From Pseudomonas marginalis (lineage in GTDB: Bacteria; Pseudomonadota; Gammaproteobacteria; Pseudomonadales; Pseudomonadaceae): a stretch of 64,000 bases of DNA. A program made the position numbers and the translations under genes. The notes beneath the pieces were generated by a model, which saw nothing but the letters and a program-made list of their open reading frames with translations, made no database searches and had not been told where the DNA came from. The DNA lies in assembly GCF_008692035.1 (NCBI RefSeq), contig NZ_VTFG01000001.1:1736001-1800000 (forward strand), written 5' to 3'. This document shows, piece after piece, positions 18,040 through 26,626 of the stretch. Numbering within the stretch: the stretch's first letter is position 1; each line of letters begins with the position of its first letter.

Positions 18040-19551
18040 TCAGCTCTTGGTGCTGCTCAGCAAGGTCTGTTTGCACAGGTGGCCGAAGCTGACGAACTCG
18101 GTGTTGTCACCACCGACGCCGATACCCGGGTATTCCAGTACTTCCATGCGCCACACGCCGTAGTTGAAGTCGGTACGCCAGGTGTTGTTGTAGCCCTGGG
18201 CGTAATCGACAAAGGTGGTCTGGAAATCACCGAAGCAGGTGCCCACGTTGATCGTGCCCGCCGCTTGGCCCGCACTGTCGGTCGCCGCCGAATACGCCTT
18301 GTAGACGATATCGCCGTTGGCCGGGTCGATCCGCTGGTCGAGATAGACGATCGGGTGCAGGCCCACCAGCGGTGCACCGGTGCTGTCCGACAGGCCCATG
18401 GTCCAGGTCAGGTCGCGATAGGCTTGGGTGGTCATGTAGCCGTAGCCCACGTCGGAAGCCGAATACGGAATGCGCAACACGTTCGCCTCGCCCTTCACAT
18501 CCGGGCTGTTGACCCGCGGGTTGGAACCGAACGACAAGTTGTACTTGCCGGTCGCGCTCCACGGCTCGTTCGGGTGCTGGTTCGGCCGCACACGTACCTT
18601 GACCACGCCACCGACACCCGGGCTCGGGATCGAGGTCGACACGACATTGGCCCCCACGGTGACCCACTGGGCGCCATCGAAACGCTCGAGGATCCACTTG
18701 TTGCGCGTGCTGCCACTGGTCGCATCGGCCGTCAGCGCAATACCCACACTCTGGCCACGGACGGCGGTGAAATCGAAGTAATCGACATCATCCAGGCTGT
18801 CGGCGTTGCCGTTGATGTAGTTGAGGGTGTCCGGCAGTTGGAAGGCCGTGTCCGGGGTGTCATTGGGTTCGAACGCATCAAGGTTGGTATCGACCGCCAC
18901 GCCGAACTGAAAGCTCGAGCCCTGGACCGCCGCGTTGGCCTCCATGAACCAGTAGTAATCGCCGGCCGGCACCACGCCGCCAAGGCTTTCATCGCCCGTG
19001 CCGGGGTTATTGGAGGTGCCCAGGGGCAGCGGATTGCCCTGGCCGTCGTCCTGGAACAGCGACAACGACATGTCGGTGCCTGCGGTCTGGTTGACCAGCA
19101 GAACATTGATCCGCGCCTTCTGCGGCAGGTTGAAGTGGTAGCACAGCAGGTCGCCGGTTTGCACGCCATCGATCGTATAGAGCGAGTTGATGTCCAGCGT
19201 CTGCTCACAGCCCTGGACCAGCGCAGCCTGTACGGCAGGCGCCGACTGGGCCGTGGTTTTCTGCAGCTTGGTCACCCTGGCCGGCGCAGTGTTGTCTTCC
19301 ACCACCGAGTCAGCCTTCGCCTTGGGGGCAAACAGGGTTTTCTTCTGCTGGGCACCCGCCAGCAATTGCTGCTTGAGGGCAGCCGTCGCCTTGTTGGCCT
19401 TGACCTTCGCAGCGCTTTTCAAGCCTTGCTTGACCGCAGGAGGCGCCGCTTGCGCAGCCAGGTGAGGGTATTGTTCAGCGAGGGCAAAGGCCGAGACGAA
19501 GCAGGTGGCCGCCATGGCCGCACCGAGCATAAAGGCTTTTTTCGATTTCAT
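18040..19551 (-). CDS. secreted PPC-domain protein
   Basis: 503 residues. A signal peptide is clear (MKSKKAFMLGAAMAATCFVS to about residue 25), followed by a low-complexity Ala/Lys/Gln segment to about residue 110. Two beta-rich modules resemble bacterial pre-peptidase C-terminal domains: the first contains GDLLCYHFNLPQKARI and DYYWFMEAN, the second ends around DDVDYFDFTAVRGQSVGIAL. The C-terminal part (about residues 340-503) is not recognised. No protease domain is present, so the protein may be a surface-binding or adhesive factor. AT-rich sequence without genes occupies 19552-19664 upstream. Confidence 0.65.
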   Translation of the reverse strand: MKSKKAFMLGAAMAATCFVSAFALAEQYPHLAAQAAPPAVKQGLKSAAKVKANKATAALKQQLLAGAQQKKTLFAPKAKADSVVEDNTAPARVTKLQKTTAQSAPAVQAALVQGCEQTLDINSLYTIDGVQTGDLLCYHFNLPQKARINVLLVNQTAGTDMSLSLFQDDGQGNPLPLGTSNNPGTGDESLGGVVPAGDYYWFMEANAAVQGSSFQFGVAVDTNLDAFEPNDTPDTAFQLPDTLNYINGNADSLDDVDYFDFTAVRGQSVGIALTADATSGSTRNKWILERFDGAQWVTVGANVVSTSIPSPGVGGVVKVRVRPNQHPNEPWSATGKYNLSFGSNPRVNSPDVKGEANVLRIPYSASDVGYGYMTTQAYRDLTWTMGLSDSTGAPLVGLHPIVYLDQRIDPANGDIVYKAYSAATDSAGQAAGTINVGTCFGDFQTTFVDYAQGYNNTWRTDFNYGVWRMEVLEYPGIGVGGDNTEFVSFGHLCKQTLLSSTKS

Positions 19552-19664
19552 TTTTTATCCATCCATAGTTAAAAACTGAAGGTCAGGTGACATCCGGTCA
19601 CCTGGGATGAAATCTAGCCAACAACTGTATGAATGTCCAGTATTTTTGTAGGAAATTTCTTCAT

Positions 19665-20726
19665 CTAATACCCGGTCATCTCCAGGTACCCCACCCCACC
19701 CTCAAACCGCACCGGCCCTTCCCAATACGGAATACTCAGGTTCATCCAGGCCTTGGGGTTGACGGCCTGGGTGGTGATATCCAGCTGCTTGCCGGGAATT
19801 TTCAGCGACCAGCGTGTGGGAATCTGGCGACCGTCGATCGCCGTGGTGTCCAGCGGTGCCAGTTGGATGTCGGCGTTGTGCAGGGTCTGGGTGTGGCCTT
19901 CGCGGTCGATCCAGGTGCCGGTCAGGTAGGACGCGCCGTCGGTTTGCCGCACCCGAAACAGCATCAACTGCTCGCCACGGTCCAGGTGCAGGGAGAACCA
20001 GTCCCAGCCGGTCTGGCTGGCGGTCAGCGGTTGGCTGCTCCATTCGCGGTCGAGCCACGCAGGGCCGCTGACCTGATACGTCTTGCCGTCGATGCTGACA
20101 CTGCCCTCGGCGGTAAAAAAAGGTTGGCTGTAGTAGTACGACGCCTGGCCCTGATCGGATTTGCGGCTGTAGCCATGGTCGCCTTGCAACACCAATGGCC
20201 GGCTGGATGTCAGGCGCAGGTCGTAGGCAAATTGCGCCCCGCTGGCCTTGAGTTGCATGTCCGCCAAGGCGCTCGCGGCGCCGGGCTGGCTGGCGAAATT
20301 CCAGTCGTCGATCCAGGCGTTGAACGGCGCAGCCTGCGCCCCGGCCTGGCCGACGCCGCCGCGGGCGAAGCGTTCGGCGGCGTAGTGGCGGGTGGCGGAG
20401 GTGACGGCGGCGTGGCCGAGCCATACGGTCGAGTCGTGCCAGCCCGCCTGCGTCGGCCCGGCCTTGAGGGCGTTGCGAAACAACGTCCATTGCACGCCGA
20501 ACACATTGCCTTGGGCGTCCTTGAGGTTGGCGGTGACGTACCACCACTCGATCCGAAAGCCATCGTGGGAGCCGTGGTCTTCGGGAAAGCTGAAGACCTT
20601 GCCGGGCAGCACCTGGGCAAAGTCGGCGGCGTCACTGCCCAGGCCGGCGAAGCTTTCCTGGGGCGCGGGGACTTTGTCGCAGGCCGCCAGCAGTAATAAC
20701 GCACACATCAACGCCCTAATCTTCAT
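19665..20726 (-). CDS. AttH/CrtC-like lipocalin-domain lipoprotein
   Basis: 353 residues. The ATG at 20726 overlaps the end of the permease gene; a TTG six bases upstream is less likely. The lipoprotein signal is MKIRALMCALLLLAAC with cysteine at residue 16. The N-terminal lipocalin-like domain of the AttH/hydroxyneurosporene-hydratase family shows FRIEWWYVTANLKD and GVQWTLFRNAL, and the C-terminal domain shows GPAWLDREWSSQPL and GWDWFSLHLD. It is the last gene of a three-gene unit with an ATPase and an FtsX-type permease, the layout of att-like ABC systems. I infer that it receives a lipid or lipoprotein cargo in the periplasm. Confidence 0.78.
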   Translation of the reverse strand: MKIRALMCALLLLAACDKVPAPQESFAGLGSDAADFAQVLPGKVFSFPEDHGSHDGFRIEWWYVTANLKDAQGNVFGVQWTLFRNALKAGPTQAGWHDSTVWLGHAAVTSATRHYAAERFARGGVGQAGAQAAPFNAWIDDWNFASQPGAASALADMQLKASGAQFAYDLRLTSSRPLVLQGDHGYSRKSDQGQASYYYSQPFFTAEGSVSIDGKTYQVSGPAWLDREWSSQPLTASQTGWDWFSLHLDRGEQLMLFRVRQTDGASYLTGTWIDREGHTQTLHNADIQLAPLDTTAIDGRQIPTRWSLKIPGKQLDITTQAVNPKAWMNLSIPYWEGPVRFEGGVGYLEMTGY

Positions 20727-23178
20727 GGGCAAACGTCCTCAACAAATCCGCCGGACGGCTGCGGTACAGCTGCCATAGGGGCCAAGCCGACGCCAACAAC
20801 GTGGCAAACATCGCCAGCCCCAGCAATTGTGCGAGCTGCCACGGGAACACTTGCAACGGCAGCCGCCAGCCAAAGGCCTGCACGTTGATCACCGCATCCA
20901 GGCACCACGCCAGCAACAGCCCCAGGGGCAATGCCAGCAGCAGCGTGAGCACCGCCAGCAGCCAGGTTTGCCCCAGGTTCAGCAGCATCAATTGCCTGCG
21001 CGTCACCCCCAATGCCCACAGCGGGGCGAGTTGACCGAGGCGGCTCTGGCTCTGGGTCAGCAGGCTGATGAACAGCGCTACGCCGGCCACGCCCAAGGTC
21101 AGGCTGTTGAGCGCGGCGGTGGCGGCGAAGGTGCGCTCGAACACCTGGCTCGACCAGCCCTTGAGTTGCTGTTGATCGACGATACGGCTGTCTTCCAGGG
21201 CAAAGGCGCGCTGCACTTCAGCCACCAGCGGCGCCACGTCCTGCGGCAGCACCCGCAGGTTGAAACGCGCCGGTGCCAGTGTCGGCCAGTGGGCCAGCAG
21301 GTGCCGGGAATTGACCAGCATATGGCCCTTGGGGTTGCCGTAATCGGCATACACCCCCACTACGGTGGGCGACCACACCCCCTGGGGCGTGGGAATGCTC
21401 ACCGTATCACCCAGCGTCACCCCGAGCCGCCGCGCCAGTTGCTCGCTGAGCATCAGGGTCTCGCCTTGCTGCAACTGGTCCCACGGCGCCCTCGCCGCTT
21501 CCAGCAACGGCCAGTGCTGGCGATAGGTCGGGTCGTCGACCACGCCAAACAGATCCGCTGGCCAACCCTGCAATTGCACCGCGACCTGCCAGGTGGGCAA
21601 CACGGTTTGCACCAACGGTTGCTGCGCCAGCCAGGTGCTGAGTTGCTCTGCCTGGGCCGGGGTTTGCGGGTTGAGGTACAGCTCGGCGGTAAGGCGTTGC
21701 TCCAGCCAGTTATTGAACGTGTGACGAAAGCCCGAGGTCATGGAGCCCGCGCCGATATTCGCGGCCAGGGCCAACAGCAGCGCCATCAATGCCAGGCTCA
21801 GGGCCGGCAATTGTTGGCGGCAGTCAGCCAGGAACCACTGGCCGAGTACCGAACGGCTGCGCCCCAGCAGCGCCTCCAACAGGCCATTGAGCAGCACCGG
21901 CAGGCCCAGGGCGCCGCCGAGCAGCAAGGCCGCCATCAACACAAAACCGGCGGCCAGGCTGTCGCCCAGCCATAACGCCAACAACGCGATCAGCAAGGCC
22001 GTAGCCGCGACCCAGCCCTGGCGCCGCAACCAGCGCCCATGGGCCTCGTGCCAGGCCTGGGCGTTGGCCAGCGCCAGCAACGGCAGACGCGCCGCCCGCC
22101 ACAGGCTGCTGGCGCCGGCAAGCAAGGCGCCGAGCAGACTCAAGCCCAACCCTGCCGCCCACCACCAGGGACTCAAGCTCAATTGGCCCGGCACCTCGGC
22201 GCCATACAAGCCACGCAGGCTGGCGGCCACATCCGGCAGCAACAGGCTGGCCAGCAGGTAACCACTGGCGACGCCGAGCACGCCCCCCAACAGCGACAAC
22301 GCCCCCAGCTCCACCCCCAGGCCGAGGATCAACATCCGCGCACTCACCCCGCAGGCGCGCAAGGTGCGCAACAACCCGCGCCGTTGCTCCAGGGCCAGAC
22401 CGATGGCCGCATGCACGATAAACAGCCCCACCACAAACGACAGGAAACCCAATGCATCAAGGTTCAGGTGAAAGCTCTCGGTCAGCCGCGCGAGGTTATT
22501 CTCCTCGCCCTGCTTGAGCTGCAGCCCGGCGGGCGGTGTGGGATGGCGAGCGGCGAAGGCCTTGTCCACCAGCAGGCGCGAGAGCTGGCCGGGCATCTCC
22601 AGCAGCACCTGGGCAAACCCGATATCGGTGAGCAACAGGCCGGGCGCCATATCCGCCTGGACTTGCAATGGCGGCAGGCGCTGCCCATTCAGCGTGAGCG
22701 GTTGCTGGCCCTCGCGCAGTCCCAGGGCCTGCAAGGTGTGCGGCGCAATCCAGGTACGCCCCGGCGGTTCAAAGAAAGCCAGCATCTGCGCCTGGCTCAG
22801 GCGCTGCCCCGCCACCGCGCCGCTGCCGGGCAACGACAGTGGTTCGATGCCCATCAACTGCAGGCGCACGTCCTCATGCCCCTTGAGTTGCAGCCGCCCC
22901 TGCACCACCGGCGACACCGGCCACCCGGCACGACGCAGTTGGGCAAACAGCGTTTGCGGGAAACTGGCGGCGTCCGGCGCACTGAGGCTGGCCTGGGGTT
23001 CGCCGCCGATCAATTGGCTGGCGCGCGCGTAACTGTCGCGGGCCTGGCTGTTGAGGGCCTGCACCCCGGTCAGCAGCGCGGTGGCCAGCCACAGGCCGGT
23101 GAGCACGCTGAAGAACTGCACCGGATGGCGTCGCCAATGGCTGAGCAAGGCACGCAAGGTCCAGTAAAACACCCTCAC
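20716..23178 (-). CDS. FtsX-domain ABC transporter permease
   Basis: 820 residues. An N-terminal membrane helix (about residues 15-40, HPVQFFSVLTGLWLATALLT) is followed by a periplasmic domain and two FtsX-type blocks of three to four helices each (around residues 245-370 and 680-810), the architecture of LolC/E- and MacB-related but long-form permeases. It overlaps the ATPase gene at its start (23175-23178) and the lipoprotein gene at its end. Proteins of this class drive lipid or lipoprotein extraction or periplasmic mechanotransmission rather than bulk solute transport. Confidence 0.85.
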   Translation of the reverse strand: MRVFYWTLRALLSHWRRHPVQFFSVLTGLWLATALLTGVQALNSQARDSYARASQLIGGEPQASLSAPDAASFPQTLFAQLRRAGWPVSPVVQGRLQLKGHEDVRLQLMGIEPLSLPGSGAVAGQRLSQAQMLAFFEPPGRTWIAPHTLQALGLREGQQPLTLNGQRLPPLQVQADMAPGLLLTDIGFAQVLLEMPGQLSRLLVDKAFAARHPTPPAGLQLKQGEENNLARLTESFHLNLDALGFLSFVVGLFIVHAAIGLALEQRRGLLRTLRACGVSARMLILGLGVELGALSLLGGVLGVASGYLLASLLLPDVAASLRGLYGAEVPGQLSLSPWWWAAGLGLSLLGALLAGASSLWRAARLPLLALANAQAWHEAHGRWLRRQGWVAATALLIALLALWLGDSLAAGFVLMAALLLGGALGLPVLLNGLLEALLGRSRSVLGQWFLADCRQQLPALSLALMALLLALAANIGAGSMTSGFRHTFNNWLEQRLTAELYLNPQTPAQAEQLSTWLAQQPLVQTVLPTWQVAVQLQGWPADLFGVVDDPTYRQHWPLLEAARAPWDQLQQGETLMLSEQLARRLGVTLGDTVSIPTPQGVWSPTVVGVYADYGNPKGHMLVNSRHLLAHWPTLAPARFNLRVLPQDVAPLVAEVQRAFALEDSRIVDQQQLKGWSSQVFERTFAATAALNSLTLGVAGVALFISLLTQSQSRLGQLAPLWALGVTRRQLMLLNLGQTWLLAVLTLLLALPLGLLLAWCLDAVINVQAFGWRLPLQVFPWQLAQLLGLAMFATLLASAWPLWQLYRSRPADLLRTFAHED

Positions 23179-23846
23179 GTCGGCATGACCTGTCCATGAT
23201 GCAGCACCACTTGCCGGTCCAGTCGGGCGGCGATGCGTGGGCTGTGGGTGACCATCAACAAGCTGGTGGGACTGTCGCGCAGCAGGTCCAGCAGCAGTTG
23301 CAGGACCTCGTCGCTGGTGGCTTCGTCCAGGTTGCCGGTGGGCTCGTCAGCCAACAGCAAACCCGGGCGCGAGGCCAACGCCCGCCCCACGGCCACCCGT
23401 TGCTGCTGGCCGCCCGAGAGTTGTTCCGGATAGCGCTTGAGCAAGTCCCCCAGGCCCAGGCGCTCGACCAATTGCGCCTGCCACTGCGGATCAAAACGCC
23501 CCGCCAGGCGGGCCTGGAACGCCAGGTTGTCGTCGACGCGCAAGCTGCCGATCAGGTTGAACTGCTGGAACACCAGGCCAATCTCGGTACGCCGCCAGAG
23601 GGCCAGTTGCGCCTCGCTCATCTGGTCAAGGCGCTGCTCACCCACCTGGATGCTGCCGCCGTCCACCCGATCAAGCCCGGCAACCAAGTGCAGCAGGGTG
23701 CTCTTGCCGCTGCCGGACTCACCCATCAACGCCAGGCTGCTGCGCCCCCCCAGGTGCAGGTCGACCCCCGCCAGTACCGCCAACGGGCCCTGGGGGGTGG
23801 CGTAGCTTTTGAAGACACCTTGCACCTGCAACATGGGAACACTCAT
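23175..23846 (-). CDS. LolD-like ABC ATP-binding protein
   Basis: 223 residues from the ATG at 23846; a longer frame back to 23951 lacks family similarity at its N-terminus. Walker A is GESGSGKST, the signature LSGGQQQR and Walker B LLLADEPTGNLD, the set typical of the MacB/LolD group. It is the first gene of the unit ATPase-permease-lipocalin. The promoter region 23847-24108 is shared divergently with the phosphatase gene. Confidence 0.87.
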   Translation of the reverse strand: MSVPMLQVQGVFKSYATPQGPLAVLAGVDLHLGGRSSLALMGESGSGKSTLLHLVAGLDRVDGGSIQVGEQRLDQMSEAQLALWRRTEIGLVFQQFNLIGSLRVDDNLAFQARLAGRFDPQWQAQLVERLGLGDLLKRYPEQLSGGQQQRVAVGRALASRPGLLLADEPTGNLDEATSDEVLQLLLDLLRDSPTSLLMVTHSPRIAARLDRQVVLHHGQVMPT

Positions 23847-23974
23847 CGGATGGCTGGCAATCGAGAATAACGGCTGAGGATCAAGGCCACGCAAATTTTT
23901 CACATGGTTTTCACCGGCCGCCCACCCACCGCACTTTAAATTGCCGGCCAAGCGTCACTCGTCGACAACTTATT

Positions 23975-23997
23975 AGTTGCCACGCCTGGCAACTTTT
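23975..23997 (+). other. short hairpin followed by T-run in the divergent intergenic region
   Basis: AGTTGCC (23975-23981), a 6-nt loop and GGCAACT (23988-23994) are followed by TTT. It resembles a weak intrinsic terminator, but lies upstream of both flanking genes, so it could be an attenuator in the leader of the plus-strand gene or simply a chance palindrome. Confidence 0.35.
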
Positions 23998-24006
23998 AAC
24001 CGCAGC

Positions 24007-24027
24007 ATGTTCAGCGAAAAGACAGCC
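24007..24027 (+). promoter_or_regulatory. 21-bp motif, copy 1, upstream of the phosphatase gene
   Basis: ATGTTCAGC, then one variable base, then AAAAGACAGCC. The same 21 bp recur with one difference at 24811-24831 before arnT. Each copy is followed some way downstream by AGTTGCG and a TAATTAA stretch (24071-24086 here). The arrangement suggests a shared regulator site in front of two functionally linked genes. Confidence 0.5.
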
Positions 24028-24108
24028 ACCCTGTGACAGCCTCGCGCTTCACTTCGGGCACTTGCCGACAAGTTGCGCCTAATTAATACAACACAGCCGA
24101 TAGTGACC

Positions 24109-24777
24109 ATGGTGAATGTAGTGGTTGACCTTACCCTGATTAAACCACGCTCGCGCCGAGCCTTTTTCAAGCGCCTCAAACCGCTTTGGCTCGGACTTGC
24201 CGTGCTCGCCGTGCTGCTCACTTGCGCGCTGTTCTGGCCGACTTCCCCGCGGGACCTTGGCGTCGGCAACCGCCTGTTGACCTCCCAGGTGCTGCCGCTG
24301 TGGCGAGACGGCGACCTGATCGTACTGGTGCGTCATGAAGAGCGCTGCGACCGTTCGAGCAACCCGTGCCTGGGCCCGGTGGAAGGCGTGACGATCAATG
24401 GCAGCCAACACGCCGAAAACCTGGGGAAAGCCTTTAAATCCCTGGGCATGGACGGCACCGACGTACTCTCAAGCCCCGCCATTCGCACGGCCCAGACCTC
24501 GCGTTTCATGTTCGGCAAAACCGACATGACCTCCAGCGAACAAGCCGTCTGCGGCAAGGCCATGGGTGAAGAACTGCTCGGCCACAAACAGGCTGGACGC
24601 AACCTCGTATTCGTCACCCACAGCGGTTGCATCGCCGACTTTGAAACCGCCCTGGGCTTCCCCCACGCCAAGTTTTCCGAGTACGGCAGCGCGCTGTTCG
24701 TGCAGGTGCTGGCCAACGGCAAGTTCAAGGCCCTGGGCATCATGAAAAACCAGGACTGGCCTGCCGCGCTTAAATAA
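24109..24777 (+). CDS. membrane-anchored histidine phosphatase (Ais/PmrG-like LPS heptose-phosphate phosphatase)
   Basis: 222 residues from the ATG at 24109. A single N-terminal membrane segment spans about residues 22-42 (LWLGLAVLAVLLTCALFW), leaving the phosphatase domain in the periplasm. The histidine-phosphatase motif has the RHE form (LIVLVRHEERCDRS), with SSPAIRTAQTS and the second histidine in LVFVTHSGC. These features match the Ais/PmrG proteins that remove phosphate from LPS core heptose. The next gene is arnT, which fits a role in cationic-peptide resistance by envelope modification. Enzymatic specificity is inferred from family and context. Confidence 0.72.
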   Translation: MVNVVVDLTLIKPRSRRAFFKRLKPLWLGLAVLAVLLTCALFWPTSPRDLGVGNRLLTSQVLPLWRDGDLIVLVRHEERCDRSSNPCLGPVEGVTINGSQHAENLGKAFKSLGMDGTDVLSSPAIRTAQTSRFMFGKTDMTSSEQAVCGKAMGEELLGHKQAGRNLVFVTHSGCIADFETALGFPHAKFSEYGSALFVQVLANGKFKALGIMKNQDWPAALK

Positions 24778-24810
24778 ATCCACGTCATTCCCTTCCCGCC
24801 ACTACGGCTT

Positions 24811-24831
24811 ATGTTCAGCAAAAAGACAGCC
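24811..24831 (+). promoter_or_regulatory. 21-bp motif, copy 2, upstream of arnT
   Basis: Second copy of the ATGTTCAGC/AAAAGACAGCC motif, one base different from copy 1. It is followed by AGTTGCG (24848-24854) and the palindrome CCTTAATTAAGG (24856-24867), whose CTTAAT half resembles half-sites reported for PmrA. The regulator has not been identified. Confidence 0.5.
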
Positions 24832-24970
24832 CTGTTCTGGCATGTTTAGTTGCGTCCTTAATTAAGGTCGTTATGACTATTTCCTGTTATTTAGTGAACG
24901 CCGTGACGACTTTCACCATTACTTCATTAATTGAAAAAAACACCATCAGACGTCAAGGAGCGACGTTTTC

Positions 24971-26626
24971 ATGACTCGCCTGAACCCCCTGCCGGTACTC
25001 TTGCTGGCCTTCGTCGCGTTTTATCTGTTGCCACTGGGCCTGCACGGTTTGTGGATACCGGATGAAACCCGCTACGCCCAGATCAGCCAGGAAATGCTCC
25101 TGAGCGGCAACTGGGTGGCGCCGCACTTCATGGGCATCCGCTATTTCGAAAAACCGGCCGCCGGTTACTGGCTGATCGCCCTGGGCCAGGCCGTGTTTGG
25201 CCAGAACCTGTTCGGCGTGCGCATCGCCTCGGCCCTGACCACCGGCTTGAGCGTGCTGCTCGCTTACCTGATCGCCCGTCGCCTGTGGAACGACCCGCGC
25301 AAAAGCTTCGCCTGCGCCCTGCTCTACCTGAGCTTTGGCCTGGTGGCCGGGCAGGCGGGGTATTCCAACCTCGATCCGCAATTCACCCTGTGGGTCAACC
25401 TGAGCCTGGTGGCGCTGTGGTTTGCCCTCGACAGCAGCACCCTGCGCAGCCGCCTGGGCGCCTGGGCCGTGCTGGGATTTGCGTGTGCCATGGGGTTCAT
25501 GACCAAGGGTTTCCTGGCGTGGGCGCTGCCGGTGCTGATCGCCGTGCCCTATATGCTCTGGCAACGGCGCCTGGGCGAGTTGCTGCGGTATGGCCCGCTG
25601 GCCATCGGCGTGGCCGTGCTGGTGTGCTTGCCCTGGGTGTTGGCGATCCACAACCAGGAACCGGATTTCTGGCGCTTCTTTTTCTGGAATGAACACATCC
25701 GCCGCTTCAGCGCCGACAACGCGCAGCACGTGCGACCCTGGTGGTTCTTCCTGCCGATCATGGCGGTGGCTTGCCTGCCGTGGGCCGGGCTGCTGCCCGA
25801 CACCCTGTACCAGGCCTGGAAAGAAAAGCGCCAACCGGCGATCGCCTTCCTGGCCCTGTGGCTGCTGCTGCCCCTGGGCTTGTTCAGCCTGAGCAACGGC
25901 AAGCTGCCGACCTACATCATGCCGTGCCTGCTGCCCCTCGCATTGCTGATGGGGCATACCCTGAGCGAGCTGGTCAGCCAGGGCAAAACCCGCACCCTGC
26001 GCCTCAATGGCCTGCTCAACTTCGTGATCGGCATGGCCGCCATGGTCGGGCTGATCTACCTGCAAATCGCCCGGCCGCTGTACAGCAACAGCCATGCCGA
26101 GATGTTCAGCCTGTCCCTGGCGTTTATCGTGCTGCTGGGCTGGATCCTTGCCAACCTGCTGCAAAGCGTGCGGCCGCTGACGCTGTGGGCGATGCCGGCC
26201 TTGGGCATCGGCCTGCTGGTAGTGCTGCTGCCGTCAAGCATGCCGGCCTACATCGCCGATAACGAAATGCCCGACCAATTTGTGCTGGAGCATCTGGATG
26301 AGTTGCAGCACACCCACGCGCTGCTGAGCAATGAACTGGAAAGCGCCAGCGCCTTGGCCTGGCGCCTGCAACGACCCGACGTGGCGCTGTATGACACCGA
26401 AGGCGAGTTGCGCTACGGCTTGCAGTACGCCGGTGCGGTCACACGCAAAGTGGAGTTGGAACAGGTTCAGGGCTGGCTCAAGGACGCGCGCCAGCACGGC
26501 TCGGTCGGCGTGCTGCTGCGGGTCAACAGCACCAGTGAAATGCGCGAGGCCGGGCAATTGCCGCCCGGAGGCAAACGCTACTACAAGGGCTACCTGGAAC
26601 TTATCCTCTACCCGCAGGCGCCATGA
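24971..26626 (+). CDS. arnT: undecaprenyl phosphate-L-Ara4N:lipid A transferase ArnT
   Basis: GT39-family integral membrane enzyme that moves 4-amino-4-deoxy-L-arabinose onto lipid A phosphates at the periplasmic face, lowering affinity for polymyxin and cationic peptides. 551 residues with about a dozen helices. The catalytic first loop has [18 protein letters not shown], followed by [19 protein letters not shown]; later [20 protein letters not shown] is nearly the P. aeruginosa ArnT sequence. AAGGAG lies 10 nt before the ATG. No other arn genes (arnBCADEF) are present here, so the donor must be made elsewhere. Its stop overlaps the next GT39 gene. Confidence 0.92.
   Translation: MTRLNPLPVLLLAFVAFYLLPLGLHGLWIPDETRYAQISQEMLLSGNWVAPHFMGIRYFEKPAAGYWLIALGQAVFGQNLFGVRIASALTTGLSVLLAYLIARRLWNDPRKSFACALLYLSFGLVAGQAGYSNLDPQFTLWVNLSLVALWFALDSSTLRSRLGAWAVLGFACAMGFMTKGFLAWALPVLIAVPYMLWQRRLGELLRYGPLAIGVAVLVCLPWVLAIHNQEPDFWRFFFWNEHIRRFSADNAQHVRPWWFFLPIMAVACLPWAGLLPDTLYQAWKEKRQPAIAFLALWLLLPLGLFSLSNGKLPTYIMPCLLPLALLMGHTLSELVSQGKTRTLRLNGLLNFVIGMAAMVGLIYLQIARPLYSNSHAEMFSLSLAFIVLLGWILANLLQSVRPLTLWAMPALGIGLLVVLLPSSMPAYIADNEMPDQFVLEHLDELQHTHALLSNELESASALAWRLQRPDVALYDTEGELRYGLQYAGAVTRKVELEQVQGWLKDARQHGSVGVLLRVNSTSEMREAGQLPPGGKRYYKGYLELILYPQAP

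Noticed and set aside
18079..19572. 497-codon plus-strand open frame opposite the PPC-domain gene
   Set aside because: The minus frame has a signal peptide and PPC-type domains; the plus product has no family features.
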